A stretch of DNA of 64,000 bases, taken from Siminovitchia fordii DSM 16014 = CIP 108821 (GTDB lineage Bacteria > Bacillota > Bacilli > Bacillales > Bacillaceae_C). This document shows positions 54,098 through 62,648 of the stretch, in pieces. The position numbers and the translations under genes were made by a program. The notes beneath the pieces are model-generated. The model had not been told where the DNA came from. It saw only the letters and a program-made list of their open reading frames with translations, and did not search any database. The stretch spans positions 62,001 to 126,000 of the forward strand of contig NZ_KB894696.1 of assembly GCF_000374565.1 (NCBI RefSeq), in the 5' to 3' direction. Position 1 is the first letter of the stretch; the number at the start of each line of letters is the position of its first letter.

Positions 54098-55345
54098 CTA
54101 GAGATACATTTTTAAGCAGTCTTTTAATCCATTTATAAATCGTTCGCATTCTTCCAGTGTGTTATACGGAGATAGTCCAACTCTGAGCCAGCCGTCATAT
54201 TTCATTACATCCAGCTTATTGGCAAGCTGATAGGCGTAAAAATTTCCGTTGGCGGCAAAAATGGTATGTTCATCTGCTAAATATTTACTGATAGTACTTG
54301 AAGGGATTCCGCTAACGACGAATGAAATGATAGGTGTCGATGGTACATGACTCGGAGGAATGAACATTTTTACCCCTTTTATTTTTGAAATCTCGTCTTT
54401 TAAAAATGAAGCCATTTGATGTTCCTTCTGCTCAAATAGCTGATAGGCATTTACAATTTTTTGCCTCTTTGATTCACCTTCTCCAAAGCTTTCAATGAAT
54501 TCAACTGCACCAATCATGCCCGAAATCCCTTCATGATTTTGAGTACCTGTTTCCATGGAGGAAGGATGTTCATTGTGTGCAGGTATCAATTTATACGGTT
54601 TATATTTGGACAATAAATCAGGGTCCATAGAGGCAAATCCTATATGCGGACCAAAAACCTTGTAGCCTGAACCCAGTACAAGATCGGCTGACAGTGCTTT
54701 TTGGTCGACGGCGATATGAGGGATGGCCTGGACCGCATCTATAACAGTGAGTGCTCCTACCGTTTTGGATGCTTCTATGTATGGCTTCACATCATTAATG
54801 GTGCCTACACCGTTGGAGGCAAGTCCGAGGAACACAGCTTTTGTCTTTGAATGGATCAACGTGTCAATAGCAGAGTTATCCAATGTTAAAGAGTCCACAT
54901 CCACCGGAATCCGTCTAATCATCATGCCCTTTTCTTCAGCGATTTGAACCCATGGATCGACATTAGCGGAATGATCCAATTCGGTAACGACAATTTCATC
55001 TCCTGCTTTCCAGTCCCGCCCAATCATCCTTGAGATTGAATAGGCAAGTGATGGCATATTATTCCCAAAAAAGACACCGCTTTCATAACCGTTCACAAGT
55101 GCAGCAATTTCTGCCCGCGCCTGGGAAAGGATAGCTTCTGTCTCTTCGCTCGTAGGAAAGAGACCGTCACGGTTGGCCATTCCACTCTCAATATAGTCCA
55201 TCATCCGGTGGATTGATGGCTGGCACATTTGTGTTCCGCCGGGTCCGTCAAAATACACCACTTTTTTTCCTTTAAGAGTTCGATTCAGTGCCGGAAATTG
55301 ATCGCGTATTTTTGCCAAGGTCAATTTATTTTTAATATTTTGCAC
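54098..55345 (-). CDS. class V aminotransferase, cysteine desulfurase-like (VC1184 type)
   Basis: A 415-residue PLP enzyme. YFDGPGGTQMCQPSI opens it, GNNMPSLAYSISRMIG and VVTELDHSANVDPW form the cofactor pocket, and the Schiff-base lysine is in LGSGYKVFGPHIG. The layout is that of the VC1184-type subgroup annotated as cysteine desulfurase-like; the mobile-loop cysteine of true desulfurases is not evident, so sulfur transfer is not assured. AAGGAGGCTGC precedes the ATG on the minus strand. It stands alone, between the methionine operon and the peptidase. Confidence 0.82.
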   Translation of the reverse strand: MQNIKNKLTLAKIRDQFPALNRTLKGKKVVYFDGPGGTQMCQPSIHRMMDYIESGMANRDGLFPTSEETEAILSQARAEIAALVNGYESGVFFGNNMPSLAYSISRMIGRDWKAGDEIVVTELDHSANVDPWVQIAEEKGMMIRRIPVDVDSLTLDNSAIDTLIHSKTKAVFLGLASNGVGTINDVKPYIEASKTVGALTVIDAVQAIPHIAVDQKALSADLVLGSGYKVFGPHIGFASMDPDLLSKYKPYKLIPAHNEHPSSMETGTQNHEGISGMIGAVEFIESFGEGESKRQKIVNAYQLFEQKEHQMASFLKDEISKIKGVKMFIPPSHVPSTPIISFVVSGIPSSTISKYLADEHTIFAANGNFYAYQLANKLDVMKYDGWLRVGLSPYNTLEECERFINGLKDCLKMYL

Positions 55346-55439
55346 TGTGCAGCCTCCTTATTTATGGATTATTTTTATATTAGCATGAATTTTTCTTATA
55401 TGTTAGAAAAATTGAAATAGTTGATGATTTTACCAAATA

Positions 55440-55470
55440 AAAAAAGCTCAATAAAAATTGAGCTTTTATT
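55440..55470 (-). terminator. terminator of the metQNIQ operon
   Basis: AAAAGCTCAAT (55442-55452) pairs perfectly with ATTGAGCTTTT (55457-55467); the A run on the plus strand supplies the U tract. Confidence 0.85.
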
Positions 55471-55498
55471 TGGTGCAATGGGTACTTCGCTTTTTTAA

Positions 55499-56326
55499 TT
55501 ACCACCCAGGAATAACAGATCCTTTGTATGTGTCTTCGATGAATTGCTTAATTTCATCTGATTGATATACGTCTAAAAACTTTTTAATCGCTTCATCGTC
55601 TTTGTTTTCCGCTCTGGCTGCTACAATGTTGACCCATGGAGAATCTTTATCTTCGATAAAGATGGAATCTTCGGTTGGGACGAGCCCACTTTCAATTGCA
55701 TAGTTGGAATTAATGGCTGCCGCACCCAACTCATCCAACTGGCGGGGAATTTGTGCAGCTTCTAACTCTACAAACTCATAATCATTTTTATTCTCTTCAA
55801 TATCTTTGACGGAAGGAGTTTCACCGACACCTTCTTTAAGTTTGATCAAACCCGCTTTTTCGAATAAAAGAAGGGCACGTCCACCGTTTGTTGGGTCATT
55901 CGGCAATCCAAGTTTTGCGCCTTTTTTTAGTTCGCTGAAATCCTTGACTTTATTGGAATAAACGCCCATTGGGGTAGTAATGGTATTTCCAACCTTCACG
56001 ATATCGTAGTTACGGTCTTCTTTCTGTTCGTTTAAATAAGGTTCGTGTTGGAACACATTCAGATCAAGGTCTCCTTGAGACAATGCTTCGTTCACGATTG
56101 GGTAGTCAGAAAAAGTTTTAATGTCAATTTCCAAGTCTTGCTTTGCTGCGAGTTCTTTCACTTGCTCCATGATTTCCTCATGTTCTCCGGCTGTAACACC
56201 TACAATGAGCTTTCCGTCGCTGAGCAGCCCTTCGGCTTTATCATCAGATTCCTTTTTGCTTCCGCCGCACGCTGCAAGGGCCGCAATCAATAAAATAAAT
56301 AGGCTGGATAATATCCACTTTTTCAT
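55499..56326 (-). CDS. metQ: methionine-binding lipoprotein MetQ (second copy)
   Basis: A 275-residue NlpA/MetQ lipoprotein. The signal KKWILSSLFILLIAALAACG has the lipobox; GLPNDPTNGGRALLLFEKAG and DSPWVNIVAAR are family blocks. It binds methionine for the MetNI importer. ATG at 56326 follows AGGAGAT on the minus strand; the upstream part of the longer frame is leader. It is the last gene of the operon and closely resembles the first, so a duplication. Confidence 0.93.
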   Translation of the reverse strand: MKKWILSSLFILLIAALAACGGSKKESDDKAEGLLSDGKLIVGVTAGEHEEIMEQVKELAAKQDLEIDIKTFSDYPIVNEALSQGDLDLNVFQHEPYLNEQKEDRNYDIVKVGNTITTPMGVYSNKVKDFSELKKGAKLGLPNDPTNGGRALLLFEKAGLIKLKEGVGETPSVKDIEENKNDYEFVELEAAQIPRQLDELGAAAINSNYAIESGLVPTEDSIFIEDKDSPWVNIVAARAENKDDEAIKKFLDVYQSDEIKQFIEDTYKGSVIPGW

Positions 56327-56526
56327 GATGAAAATCTCCTTTTCTTTTCTTTGTAATATTCCTTCATAACTTATGGAAATAATCCAATCGGGCATCGGGC
56401 AAATCTTCCAGTGTCAACGCCTTGGCCCTCACAAACTTCACACTTCTGCATTACGATAAGTCGACATGGAATCCTTTCCGTGTTTTCCAAATCTCTTTGT
56501 GAAGTGTTCAAGCTTTCCGTCGCTGT

Positions 56527-57198
56527 TTAATCTTTTTTCAACCTGGCAGCCAATCGGTTGCCGAGAGACTGCAAACCTTGGACAAGAATAATCAAGAGGA
56601 TAACCGTTACATACATCACGTCAACTTCGTAACGAAGGTGGCCATACCGGTATGCAAGATCACCGAGTCCTCCGCCGCCGACCAGTCCTGCCATCGCTGT
56701 AGCGCCTATAAGGGAGATGGTCGCAATGGTTAATCCAAGCACAATGGAAGAGCGGGACTCCCGTACGAGTACATGCCAAATGATATGCCTTGTTTTGATT
56801 CCCATTGCTTCATATGCTTCAATGACACCCCGGTCGACCTCAAGCAGGGCAGTTTCCATCAATCTGGCGATATAAGGTGCAGTATAAATGACCAAAGGAA
56901 CAATTACCCCTTTTACCCCAATAGATGTACCGACAAGAAACTTTGTAAAAGGAAGGATAAAGAACAATAGGATAATAAATGGTATGGAACGTACGATATT
57001 GATAATGATGTTCAAAAGCCCAAATACAAATTTATTGCTTAACGCTTTTCCAGGTCTTGTCAGCACAAGCAAAATTCCCAAAGGAAGGCCGATCAAAATG
57101 GCAATTCCAAGTGAAATTCCAGTCATTTGAAAGGTTTGAATGATAGATACCCAAATATCCTCGCCCCAATTATCAAGAAACTCTTGTATTTGCGTCAT
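56527..57198 (-). CDS. metI: methionine ABC transporter permease MetI
   Basis: A 223-residue permease with five to six helices and the ABC contact loop EAYEAMGIKTRHIIWHVLV; LVGGGGLGDLAYRYG is a family block. Its start overlaps the metN stop by 26 bases, so the two are coupled. Confidence 0.95.
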   Translation of the reverse strand: MTQIQEFLDNWGEDIWVSIIQTFQMTGISLGIAILIGLPLGILLVLTRPGKALSNKFVFGLLNIIINIVRSIPFIILLFFILPFTKFLVGTSIGVKGVIVPLVIYTAPYIARLMETALLEVDRGVIEAYEAMGIKTRHIIWHVLVRESRSSIVLGLTIATISLIGATAMAGLVGGGGLGDLAYRYGHLRYEVDVMYVTVILLIILVQGLQSLGNRLAARLKKD

Positions 57199-58210
57199 TG
57201 ATGTTCACACCTTCCACTTTCACTTGATCATTCTCCAAGTATTTTATCGCCTTTTGAATGTCGGACGGCTCTCCTTTGAAATGAACAACAAGCTGTCCAA
57301 AAGATTCATTTTTTAACTGAGTAATGCTCCCTGATAAGATATTCGGATAAATATCGAACTTTTTGCTTACCATTGCCAGTGCGGGCTCTCCGGATGATTC
57401 CCCAAAGAAAGAGAGTGTGGCAACTTGGCCGGTCTCATTTAAATTAGCAAGAATATCAGCAGGAATCTTATGGGAAAACAGGCTGTTGACAAATTTCCTC
57501 GTTGTCGAATGTTTCGGAGCAGTGAAAATATCCTTTGTTTTTCCTTCTTCAATTACTTCTCCGTTTTCCATTACTGCAACACGGTCACAAATTCGCTGGA
57601 TGACGTTCATTTCGTGTGTAATCAATAAGATAGTGATTCCCAGCTCTTTATTGATTTTTAACAGCAAATCCAAAATAGCTTCTGTTGTATCAGGGTCAAG
57701 TGCACTTGTCGCTTCGTCGCTTAAAAGAATCTCCGGTTCATGGGAGAGGGCCCTTGCAATCGCCACCCTTTGTTTCTGTCCGCCGGATAGCTCAGAAGGG
57801 TAGGCGCCGTGCTTTTGTTCCAAGCCGACAATTTTTAAATATTTATCAACGCGTTCTTCTACTTCTTTTTTGCTTAGTCCGGTAAGCTTTAATGGAAGTG
57901 CGACGTTGTCGTATACCGTAGCCGTTTTTAATAGGTTAAAGCCTTGGAAAATCATTCCGATATCGCCACGGGCTTTGCGCAGGTTGTTTGTGGATAGCTT
58001 TGTCAAATCGACATTTTTTACTTTTACAGACCCTGCATCGGGCTTTTCCAAAAGATTCACACAGCGGATCAACGTACTTTTTCCAGCGCCACTATAGCCG
58101 ATTACGCCATATATTTCGCCTTTTTTAACGGAAAGAGATACGTTTTTCAATGCGTGAATCGCACCTTGTTTACCCTGAAATGTTTTAGTGATTCCCGCGA
58201 GTTCTATCAT
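57173..58210 (-). CDS. metN: methionine ABC transporter ATPase MetN
   Basis: A 345-residue ATPase with Walker A GYSGAGKSTL, signature LSGGQKQRVAIARAL, Walker B ILLSDEATSALD and the C-terminal NIL regulatory domain (SFGQLVVHFKGE) that binds methionine and slows transport. ATG at 58210 (MIELAG) follows AAGAAGGAG; the start at 58231 has no site. Confidence 0.95.
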   Translation of the reverse strand: MIELAGITKTFQGKQGAIHALKNVSLSVKKGEIYGVIGYSGAGKSTLIRCVNLLEKPDAGSVKVKNVDLTKLSTNNLRKARGDIGMIFQGFNLLKTATVYDNVALPLKLTGLSKKEVEERVDKYLKIVGLEQKHGAYPSELSGGQKQRVAIARALSHEPEILLSDEATSALDPDTTEAILDLLLKINKELGITILLITHEMNVIQRICDRVAVMENGEVIEEGKTKDIFTAPKHSTTRKFVNSLFSHKIPADILANLNETGQVATLSFFGESSGEPALAMVSKKFDIYPNILSGSITQLKNESFGQLVVHFKGEPSDIQKAIKYLENDQVKVEGVNINDANTRVS

Positions 58211-58310
58211 GTGTATGGCTCCTTCTTGCATTTATTTTACCGGTTACGACGTATGGGAAAGTTTACAAAAGGGCAGCTGCCTTTAAGGCAGGCTGCCTGG
58301 CTTAATTCTC

Positions 58311-59153
58311 TTACCAAGAGGGAATGACTGATCCTTCGAATGTCTCATCAATAAATTGTTTCACTTCATCAGATTGGTACACATCTAAAAACTTTTGAAT
58401 GGCTTCGTCGTCTTTTGACTCAGCTCTGGATGCAACGACATTCACCCATGGTGAATCTTTTGATTCAATAAAAATGGAATCTTTAGCTGGTTTAAATCCG
58501 TGTTCAATGGCAAAGTTTGTATTGATTGCAGCAGCATCAAGCTCATCCAATTGCCTTGGAAGCTGGGAGGCTTCCAGTTCTACAAACTCAAAGTTATTTT
58601 TGTTCTCCTCAACATCCTTGACTGTAGGTGTATTCCCGGAACCGTCTTTCAATTTAATTAATCCGGCACTTTCAAATAAAACCAGGGCACGTCCTCCATT
58701 TGTAGGGTCGTTTGGTAAACCGAGTTTTGCTCCTTTTGGCAGTTCTTTAACGTCTTTTACTTTTGTTGAATAAATCCCCATAGGGAAAGTAAGTGTTTTA
58801 CCGACTTCGACAAGTTCCAAATTCCGGTCTTCGTTAAATTGCTCCAAATAAGGAATAGTCTGGAATACGTTAAGATCCAGATCTTTTTCGTCTAAGGCGA
58901 TATTCGGCATAATATAGTCTGTGAATACCTTGACCTCAATATCCAAATCCTTTTCTGCAGCAAGTTCTTTGACTTTCTCAAGGACTTGTTCGTGAGGGCC
59001 AGCAGTAACACCAACGGTCAATTTGCTGTCACTGAGAAGTCCTTCTGCTTTTTCATCTTTATCTCCACTAGCTTCCTCTTTGCTGCCTCCACCGCAGGCT
59101 GCAAGAGCTGCAATCACCAAAATGAATAAACTGGATAATAGCCACTTTTTCAC
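58311..59153 (-). CDS. metQ: methionine-binding lipoprotein MetQ (first copy)
   Basis: A 280-residue MetQ lipoprotein (lipobox ALAACGGG) with GLPNDPTNGGRALVLFESAG and DSPWVNVVASR. It is the first gene of the operon and follows the SAM-I riboswitch. It shares most of its blocks with the copy at 55499. Confidence 0.94.
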   Translation of the reverse strand: MKKWLLSSLFILVIAALAACGGGSKEEASGDKDEKAEGLLSDSKLTVGVTAGPHEQVLEKVKELAAEKDLDIEVKVFTDYIMPNIALDEKDLDLNVFQTIPYLEQFNEDRNLELVEVGKTLTFPMGIYSTKVKDVKELPKGAKLGLPNDPTNGGRALVLFESAGLIKLKDGSGNTPTVKDVEENKNNFEFVELEASQLPRQLDELDAAAINTNFAIEHGFKPAKDSIFIESKDSPWVNVVASRAESKDDEAIQKFLDVYQSDEVKQFIDETFEGSVIPSW

Positions 59154-59300
59154 GATGCTTTTCCTCTTTTCTTTGTATATTGATCTTTTTAATCGAGTTT
59201 ATGACAGTTTATAACTATTATAGTGTTCATTTGATAGATTCATTTTTTTGTGCTCCACGCTCCTCCCTTCGGGATCTCGTGTGGAAATCTCCTGCGAATC

Positions 59301-59475
59301 AAAAAATGCCTCTCGCACAGAGAGGCATGGATATACACAAAAGTACTCACGCACTCTCTTATTTTTCAAAATACAAAGTATTTTGCAGGATTTAGCACCT
59401 GTTCTTGTTTGGAACAAACAAGAATGGTTGCCGGGTTTCTCAGGGCCAGTCCCTCCACCGCTCTTAATAAGAGAT
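59301..59475 (-). ncRNA. SAM-I (S-box) riboswitch with terminator
   Basis: On the minus strand the leader reads CTCTTATTAAGAG (59461-59473), GGTGGAGGGACTGGCC, GAAACCCGGCAACC, AGGTGCTAAATCCTGC and closes P1 with ATAAGAG near 59355. This is the SAM-I aptamer. The terminator ATGCCTCTC/GAGAGGCAT (59306-59328) with a U run at 59306-59301 follows. High S-adenosylmethionine should stop transcription of the methionine importer. Confidence 0.96.
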
Positions 59476-59737
59476 TTCCAAATGAAATTGTTATCAATGA
59501 TCATATACCTATGTAAAAGAAATGTCAATACTATTTGAGCATAATATTGTCGAATTTTGTACTTCCAATCTATGGATTAATCACTGAATTCCACAAAAGA
59601 GCCTTACATTTTCTGTTTCGAAGCATATTGTTAATGACTGGTTGTAAGGTGGGTCACCCCGGAGCAACTCACTTTCCGCAACCTAATTTAATTCGAGTGT
59701 ATAAAGACTGATTTACATGATAAAAGGTCAGACGGGC
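59476..59737. other. intergenic region between divergent units
   Basis: About 260 bases between the riboswitch promoter and the sigma-54 unit. It contains the S-box promoter and a GGTTG/CAACC-closed imperfect stem (about 59638-59682). No gene is supported. Confidence 0.4.
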
Positions 59738-59779
59738 ATTCAGTCAAAAATGACTCAAAATAATCAATTTTGACTGAAT
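59738..59779 (+). promoter_or_regulatory. upstream activating dyad of the sigma-54 promoter
   Basis: ATTCAGTCAAAA (59738-59749) and TTTTGACTGAAT (59768-59779) are perfect inverted arms; a nested AGTCA/TGACT and TCAAAA/TTTTGA repeat lie inside. It is centred about 80 bases before the -24 element, the usual distance for an enhancer-binding activator. Confidence 0.6.
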
Positions 59780-59800
59780 CTTTGTTCTGCCTTTTTTAAT

Positions 59801-59826
59801 AAAAGCCTGTAAATTAGGCTTTTTGA
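59801..59826 (+). terminator. short U-tailed hairpin between dyad and promoter
   Basis: AAAAGCCT (59801-59808) and AGGCTTTT (59816-59823) form a perfect 8-bp stem ending in T. It would stop transcripts entering from upstream and insulate the sigma-54 promoter. Confidence 0.5.
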
Positions 59827-59838
59827 TAAACCGACCGG

Positions 59839-59857
59839 TTGGCATAGTAATTGCAAA
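59839..59857 (+). promoter_or_regulatory. sigma-54 (SigL) promoter
   Basis: TTGGCAT-AGTAA-TTGCAA matches the -24/-12 consensus TTGGCAC-N5-TTGCW with GG at 59841-59842 and GC at 59853-59854, exactly ten bases between. It lies about 70 bases before the aldehyde dehydrogenase gene. Confidence 0.85.
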
Positions 59858-59936
59858 TATTAAAAGGGTGACGACAAAAAAGGGGCAATTGAAACAGGCA
59901 ACGGCACCCCTTGAAAACTAAAGGAGGAAATGGATA

Positions 59937-61427
59937 ATGTCAGTTACTTCAACAGTCATTGAGCTAAAAAACTATATCAACGGTGAATGGAGAGCAGCAA
60001 ACGGGGAAGATGTAAATATTGTGATCAATCCGGCAAACCAAGAGGTCATTGCCAGAGCTCCAAGAGCAACAAAAGAGGAGACAGAGGAAGCAATCGCGGT
60101 TGCGAAGGAAGCATTTGAAAGCGGTGTCTGGTCTGGTCTGACAACGTATGAACGAGCAGCTTATTTAAATAAAATTGCAGATAAAATTGAAGAGAACCTT
60201 GATGAGCTTGCAACACTGGAAGTAATGGATAATGGAAAAATAAAAACAGAAGCAGAGTTTGATATTGCAGATGCCGCCTCATGTTTCCGTTACTATGCCG
60301 GATTGATCATGGCACCTGAAGGTGAAACATATCAAGTGCCTGAGGATGTGCAGGCGATGGTCGTCAAAGAGCCTGTTGGGGTGGCAGGACTTATTGTTCC
60401 ATGGAATTTCCCAATGTTGATGAGTGTTTGGAAGATTGCTCCGGCTCTCGCGGCAGGCAACACAATCGTTTATAAGCCAGCAGAAGCGACTCCTATTACT
60501 GCAATGAAATTGGTTGAAATCATTGAAGAAGTTGGCGTGCCAAAAGGTGTAATGAATCTAGTGATGGGCAGAGGGTCAGTTGTCGGACAGACAATTGCAG
60601 AAAGCAAAGACGTTGATCTAGTATCATTTACTGGAAGCACTGAAGTTGGGCGCGAAATCATGAAAGCAGCCGCAGGAAACTTGAAAAAGATTTCTCTTGA
60701 ATTGGGTGGAAAATCACCAAACATCATCTTTGCGGATGCGGATTTTGAGACGGCAGTAGACTATGCTTTAATGGGAATCTACTACGGAACTGGACAAGTA
60801 TGTTCAGCAGGGAGTCGTATTTTAGTAGAAGAGAGCATTTACAATAAATTCGTAGAGAAATTTGTCGAACGTGCAAAACAAATCAAAGCTGGACCTGGTT
60901 TGGATGAAAACTCACAAATGGGTGCGATTAACAGTGAGGCTCAAATGAATACGATTTTAAAATATATTGAAATTGGCAAACAAGAAGGGGCCACGTTGGC
61001 ATGCGGAGGCAACCGTTTAACTGAAAATGGATTAGATAAAGGGTTTTTCATTGCACCGACTGTATTTGTAAACGTCACTTCCGACATGCGTATTGTGCAG
61101 GAAGAAATTTTTGGCCCGGTCGTTACGATCCAAAGCTTTAAAGATGAAGAAGAAGCCATCAAGCTTGCGAACGATACGGACTTTGGCCTTGCTGGTGGTG
61201 TTTTCTCAGGCGATGGAGCAAAAGCAATGCGTGTCATCAAAAAAGTTCGTGCTGGAATTACGTGGGTAAATTCATTCGGTACAACCTATAACGAAGCGCC
61301 TTGGGGCGGTTACAAACAGAGTGGAATTGGACGCAGCCTTGGAACATACGGATTGGATGACTTCCAAGAAATCAAGCAAATCAATATTAATCTTGATGTA
61401 CAGCCTGCTGGATGGTTTCCAAACTAA
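59937..61427 (+). CDS. NAD-dependent aldehyde dehydrogenase, betaine-aldehyde type
   Basis: A 496-residue cytosolic enzyme of the usual aldehyde dehydrogenase length. VPWNFPMLMSVWKIAPALAAG and SFTGSTEVGREIM bind NAD, the general base is in LELGGKSPN and the nucleophile Cys in YGTGQVCSAGSR; the C-terminus APWGGYKQSG is intact. It is close in character to betaine-aldehyde and other omega-amino aldehyde dehydrogenases. AGGAGG lies before the ATG. As first gene of a sigma-54 unit with a Rieske oxygenase and a permease, it probably oxidises the aldehyde made when the oxygenase removes or cleaves an amine. Confidence 0.93.
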   Translation: MSVTSTVIELKNYINGEWRAANGEDVNIVINPANQEVIARAPRATKEETEEAIAVAKEAFESGVWSGLTTYERAAYLNKIADKIEENLDELATLEVMDNGKIKTEAEFDIADAASCFRYYAGLIMAPEGETYQVPEDVQAMVVKEPVGVAGLIVPWNFPMLMSVWKIAPALAAGNTIVYKPAEATPITAMKLVEIIEEVGVPKGVMNLVMGRGSVVGQTIAESKDVDLVSFTGSTEVGREIMKAAAGNLKKISLELGGKSPNIIFADADFETAVDYALMGIYYGTGQVCSAGSRILVEESIYNKFVEKFVERAKQIKAGPGLDENSQMGAINSEAQMNTILKYIEIGKQEGATLACGGNRLTENGLDKGFFIAPTVFVNVTSDMRIVQEEIFGPVVTIQSFKDEEEAIKLANDTDFGLAGGVFSGDGAKAMRVIKKVRAGITWVNSFGTTYNEAPWGGYKQSGIGRSLGTYGLDDFQEIKQININLDVQPAGWFPN

Positions 61428-61434
61428 GACTTTG

Positions 61435-61464
61435 AGAAGTGCATCTTTGATTGGATGCACTTCT
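61435..61464 (+). terminator. hairpin between dehydrogenase and oxygenase genes
   Basis: AGAAGTGCATC (61435-61445) and GATGCACTTCT (61454-61464) pair perfectly. With little T after it, it probably trims or tunes the message rather than ending it fully. Confidence 0.6.
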
Positions 61465-61529
61465 TATCATCATTTTAAGACTCTGAAGGATAAGCATATT
61501 TTTTAAAAACATAACTGGGGGATTAAGAA

Positions 61530-62648
61530 ATGAAAGTAGATATGACACACAGATATAAAGCAGATCCACAGGAATCATATACACTTCCGTCACACTTTTA
61601 CACAAGCGAAGACATTCTTAATAAGGAAAAGGAAGAAATCTTTTATAAAAATTGGATTTTCGCCGGTCATGTTGAAAAAGTGGATGCTCCTGGCAAATAT
61701 TTCACTTTTAAAATTTTTGATCAAAACATCATGATCGTAAGGGGAAAAGATCATATTGTTAGAGGCTTTTATAATGTATGTCCACACCGGGGACATGAAT
61801 TGGTGGAAGGGGAAGGAAAGAAATCAGTCATTTCTTGTCCTTATCATGCATGGACCTTCCATTTGGATGGACAGTTTAATCAAGGCCGAGCAGTGGATCA
61901 AATCAAAAATTTTGAACAAAAAGATGCCTGTTTAACGCCTGTTAATATTGAAGTGTTTCTGAACTTCATTTTTGTCAACCTGGACCCGAATGCCCGACCC
62001 ATTCGGGAAATGATGCCCGAGTTGGAAGAAACCATACGCACCAAAATTCCTGAAGTGGAAAACCTGACTCTGGCGAAAAGAATCCGCTACGATATAAAAG
62101 GAAACTGGAAAAACGTAATAGACAATTATCTTGAGTGCCACCACTGCCAAGTGGCTCATCCTGAGTTTATTAAACAAATAGATATGAATAGTTACGAAAT
62201 CAGCCCGAAAGAGTACTATATTGCCCAAACGAGCAGAGGGAAGGGTTCCTGCAGCATTCCGGGCGAACTGAAGATGGCAAGCGAGGAGACATATTTATCC
62301 TTATGGTTATGGCCAACCTTGGCTCTTGACATTATGCCTGGTGAGCCGGGAATCATCATCATGTATATCGAGCCAGTCGGTCCCGAGGAATCTATTGAGT
62401 ATTTGGAGTTCTATTTCATGTCAAAAGAGCCGACCGAAGAAGGTTGGGAGAGCATCAAGTATCAGGATGAAGTGCTGACTCCAGAGGATATCAGCCTGGT
62501 TGAAAGTGTACAACGGGGACTGCGTTCAAAAGGGTACACTGATGGACGCTATGTGATTGATAAACAGAAGACATCGATCAGTGAGCACGGTGTCCACCAC
62601 TTCCATGGTTTAGTATTGAATGCATTAGAGGGGGTCAGAACCTCATGA
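61530..62648 (+). CDS. Rieske non-haem iron oxygenase, quaternary-amine type
   Basis: A 372-residue alpha subunit. The Rieske [2Fe-2S] ligands are in CPHRGHEL and CPYHAWTF; the mononuclear iron site is DNYLECHHCQVAHPEF. The residue bridging the two centres is Glu (ECHHC), as in carnitine (CntA/YeaW) and glycine-betaine (GbcA) oxygenases, where ring-hydroxylating enzymes have Asp. No reductase gene is seen before the window ends. GGGGGATTAAG lies before the ATG. The stop overlaps the next start (ATGA). Likely substrate: a quaternary or N-methylated amine such as carnitine, betaine or choline (inferred). Confidence 0.85.
   Translation: MKVDMTHRYKADPQESYTLPSHFYTSEDILNKEKEEIFYKNWIFAGHVEKVDAPGKYFTFKIFDQNIMIVRGKDHIVRGFYNVCPHRGHELVEGEGKKSVISCPYHAWTFHLDGQFNQGRAVDQIKNFEQKDACLTPVNIEVFLNFIFVNLDPNARPIREMMPELEETIRTKIPEVENLTLAKRIRYDIKGNWKNVIDNYLECHHCQVAHPEFIKQIDMNSYEISPKEYYIAQTSRGKGSCSIPGELKMASEETYLSLWLWPTLALDIMPGEPGIIIMYIEPVGPEESIEYLEFYFMSKEPTEEGWESIKYQDEVLTPEDISLVESVQRGLRSKGYTDGRYVIDKQKTSISEHGVHHFHGLVLNALEGVRTS

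Noticed and set aside
53937-54149. 70-codon minus-strand frame after the class V aminotransferase
   Set aside because: It overlaps the 3' end of that gene by about 50 bases and its last codons lie inside the terminator stem of the neighbouring peptidase; no convincing ribosome site.
59638-59682. GGTTG/CAACC stem upstream of the sigma-54 unit as a riboswitch
   Set aside because: It matches no aptamer I know and has weak pairing inside; also close to but outside the S-box on the other strand.
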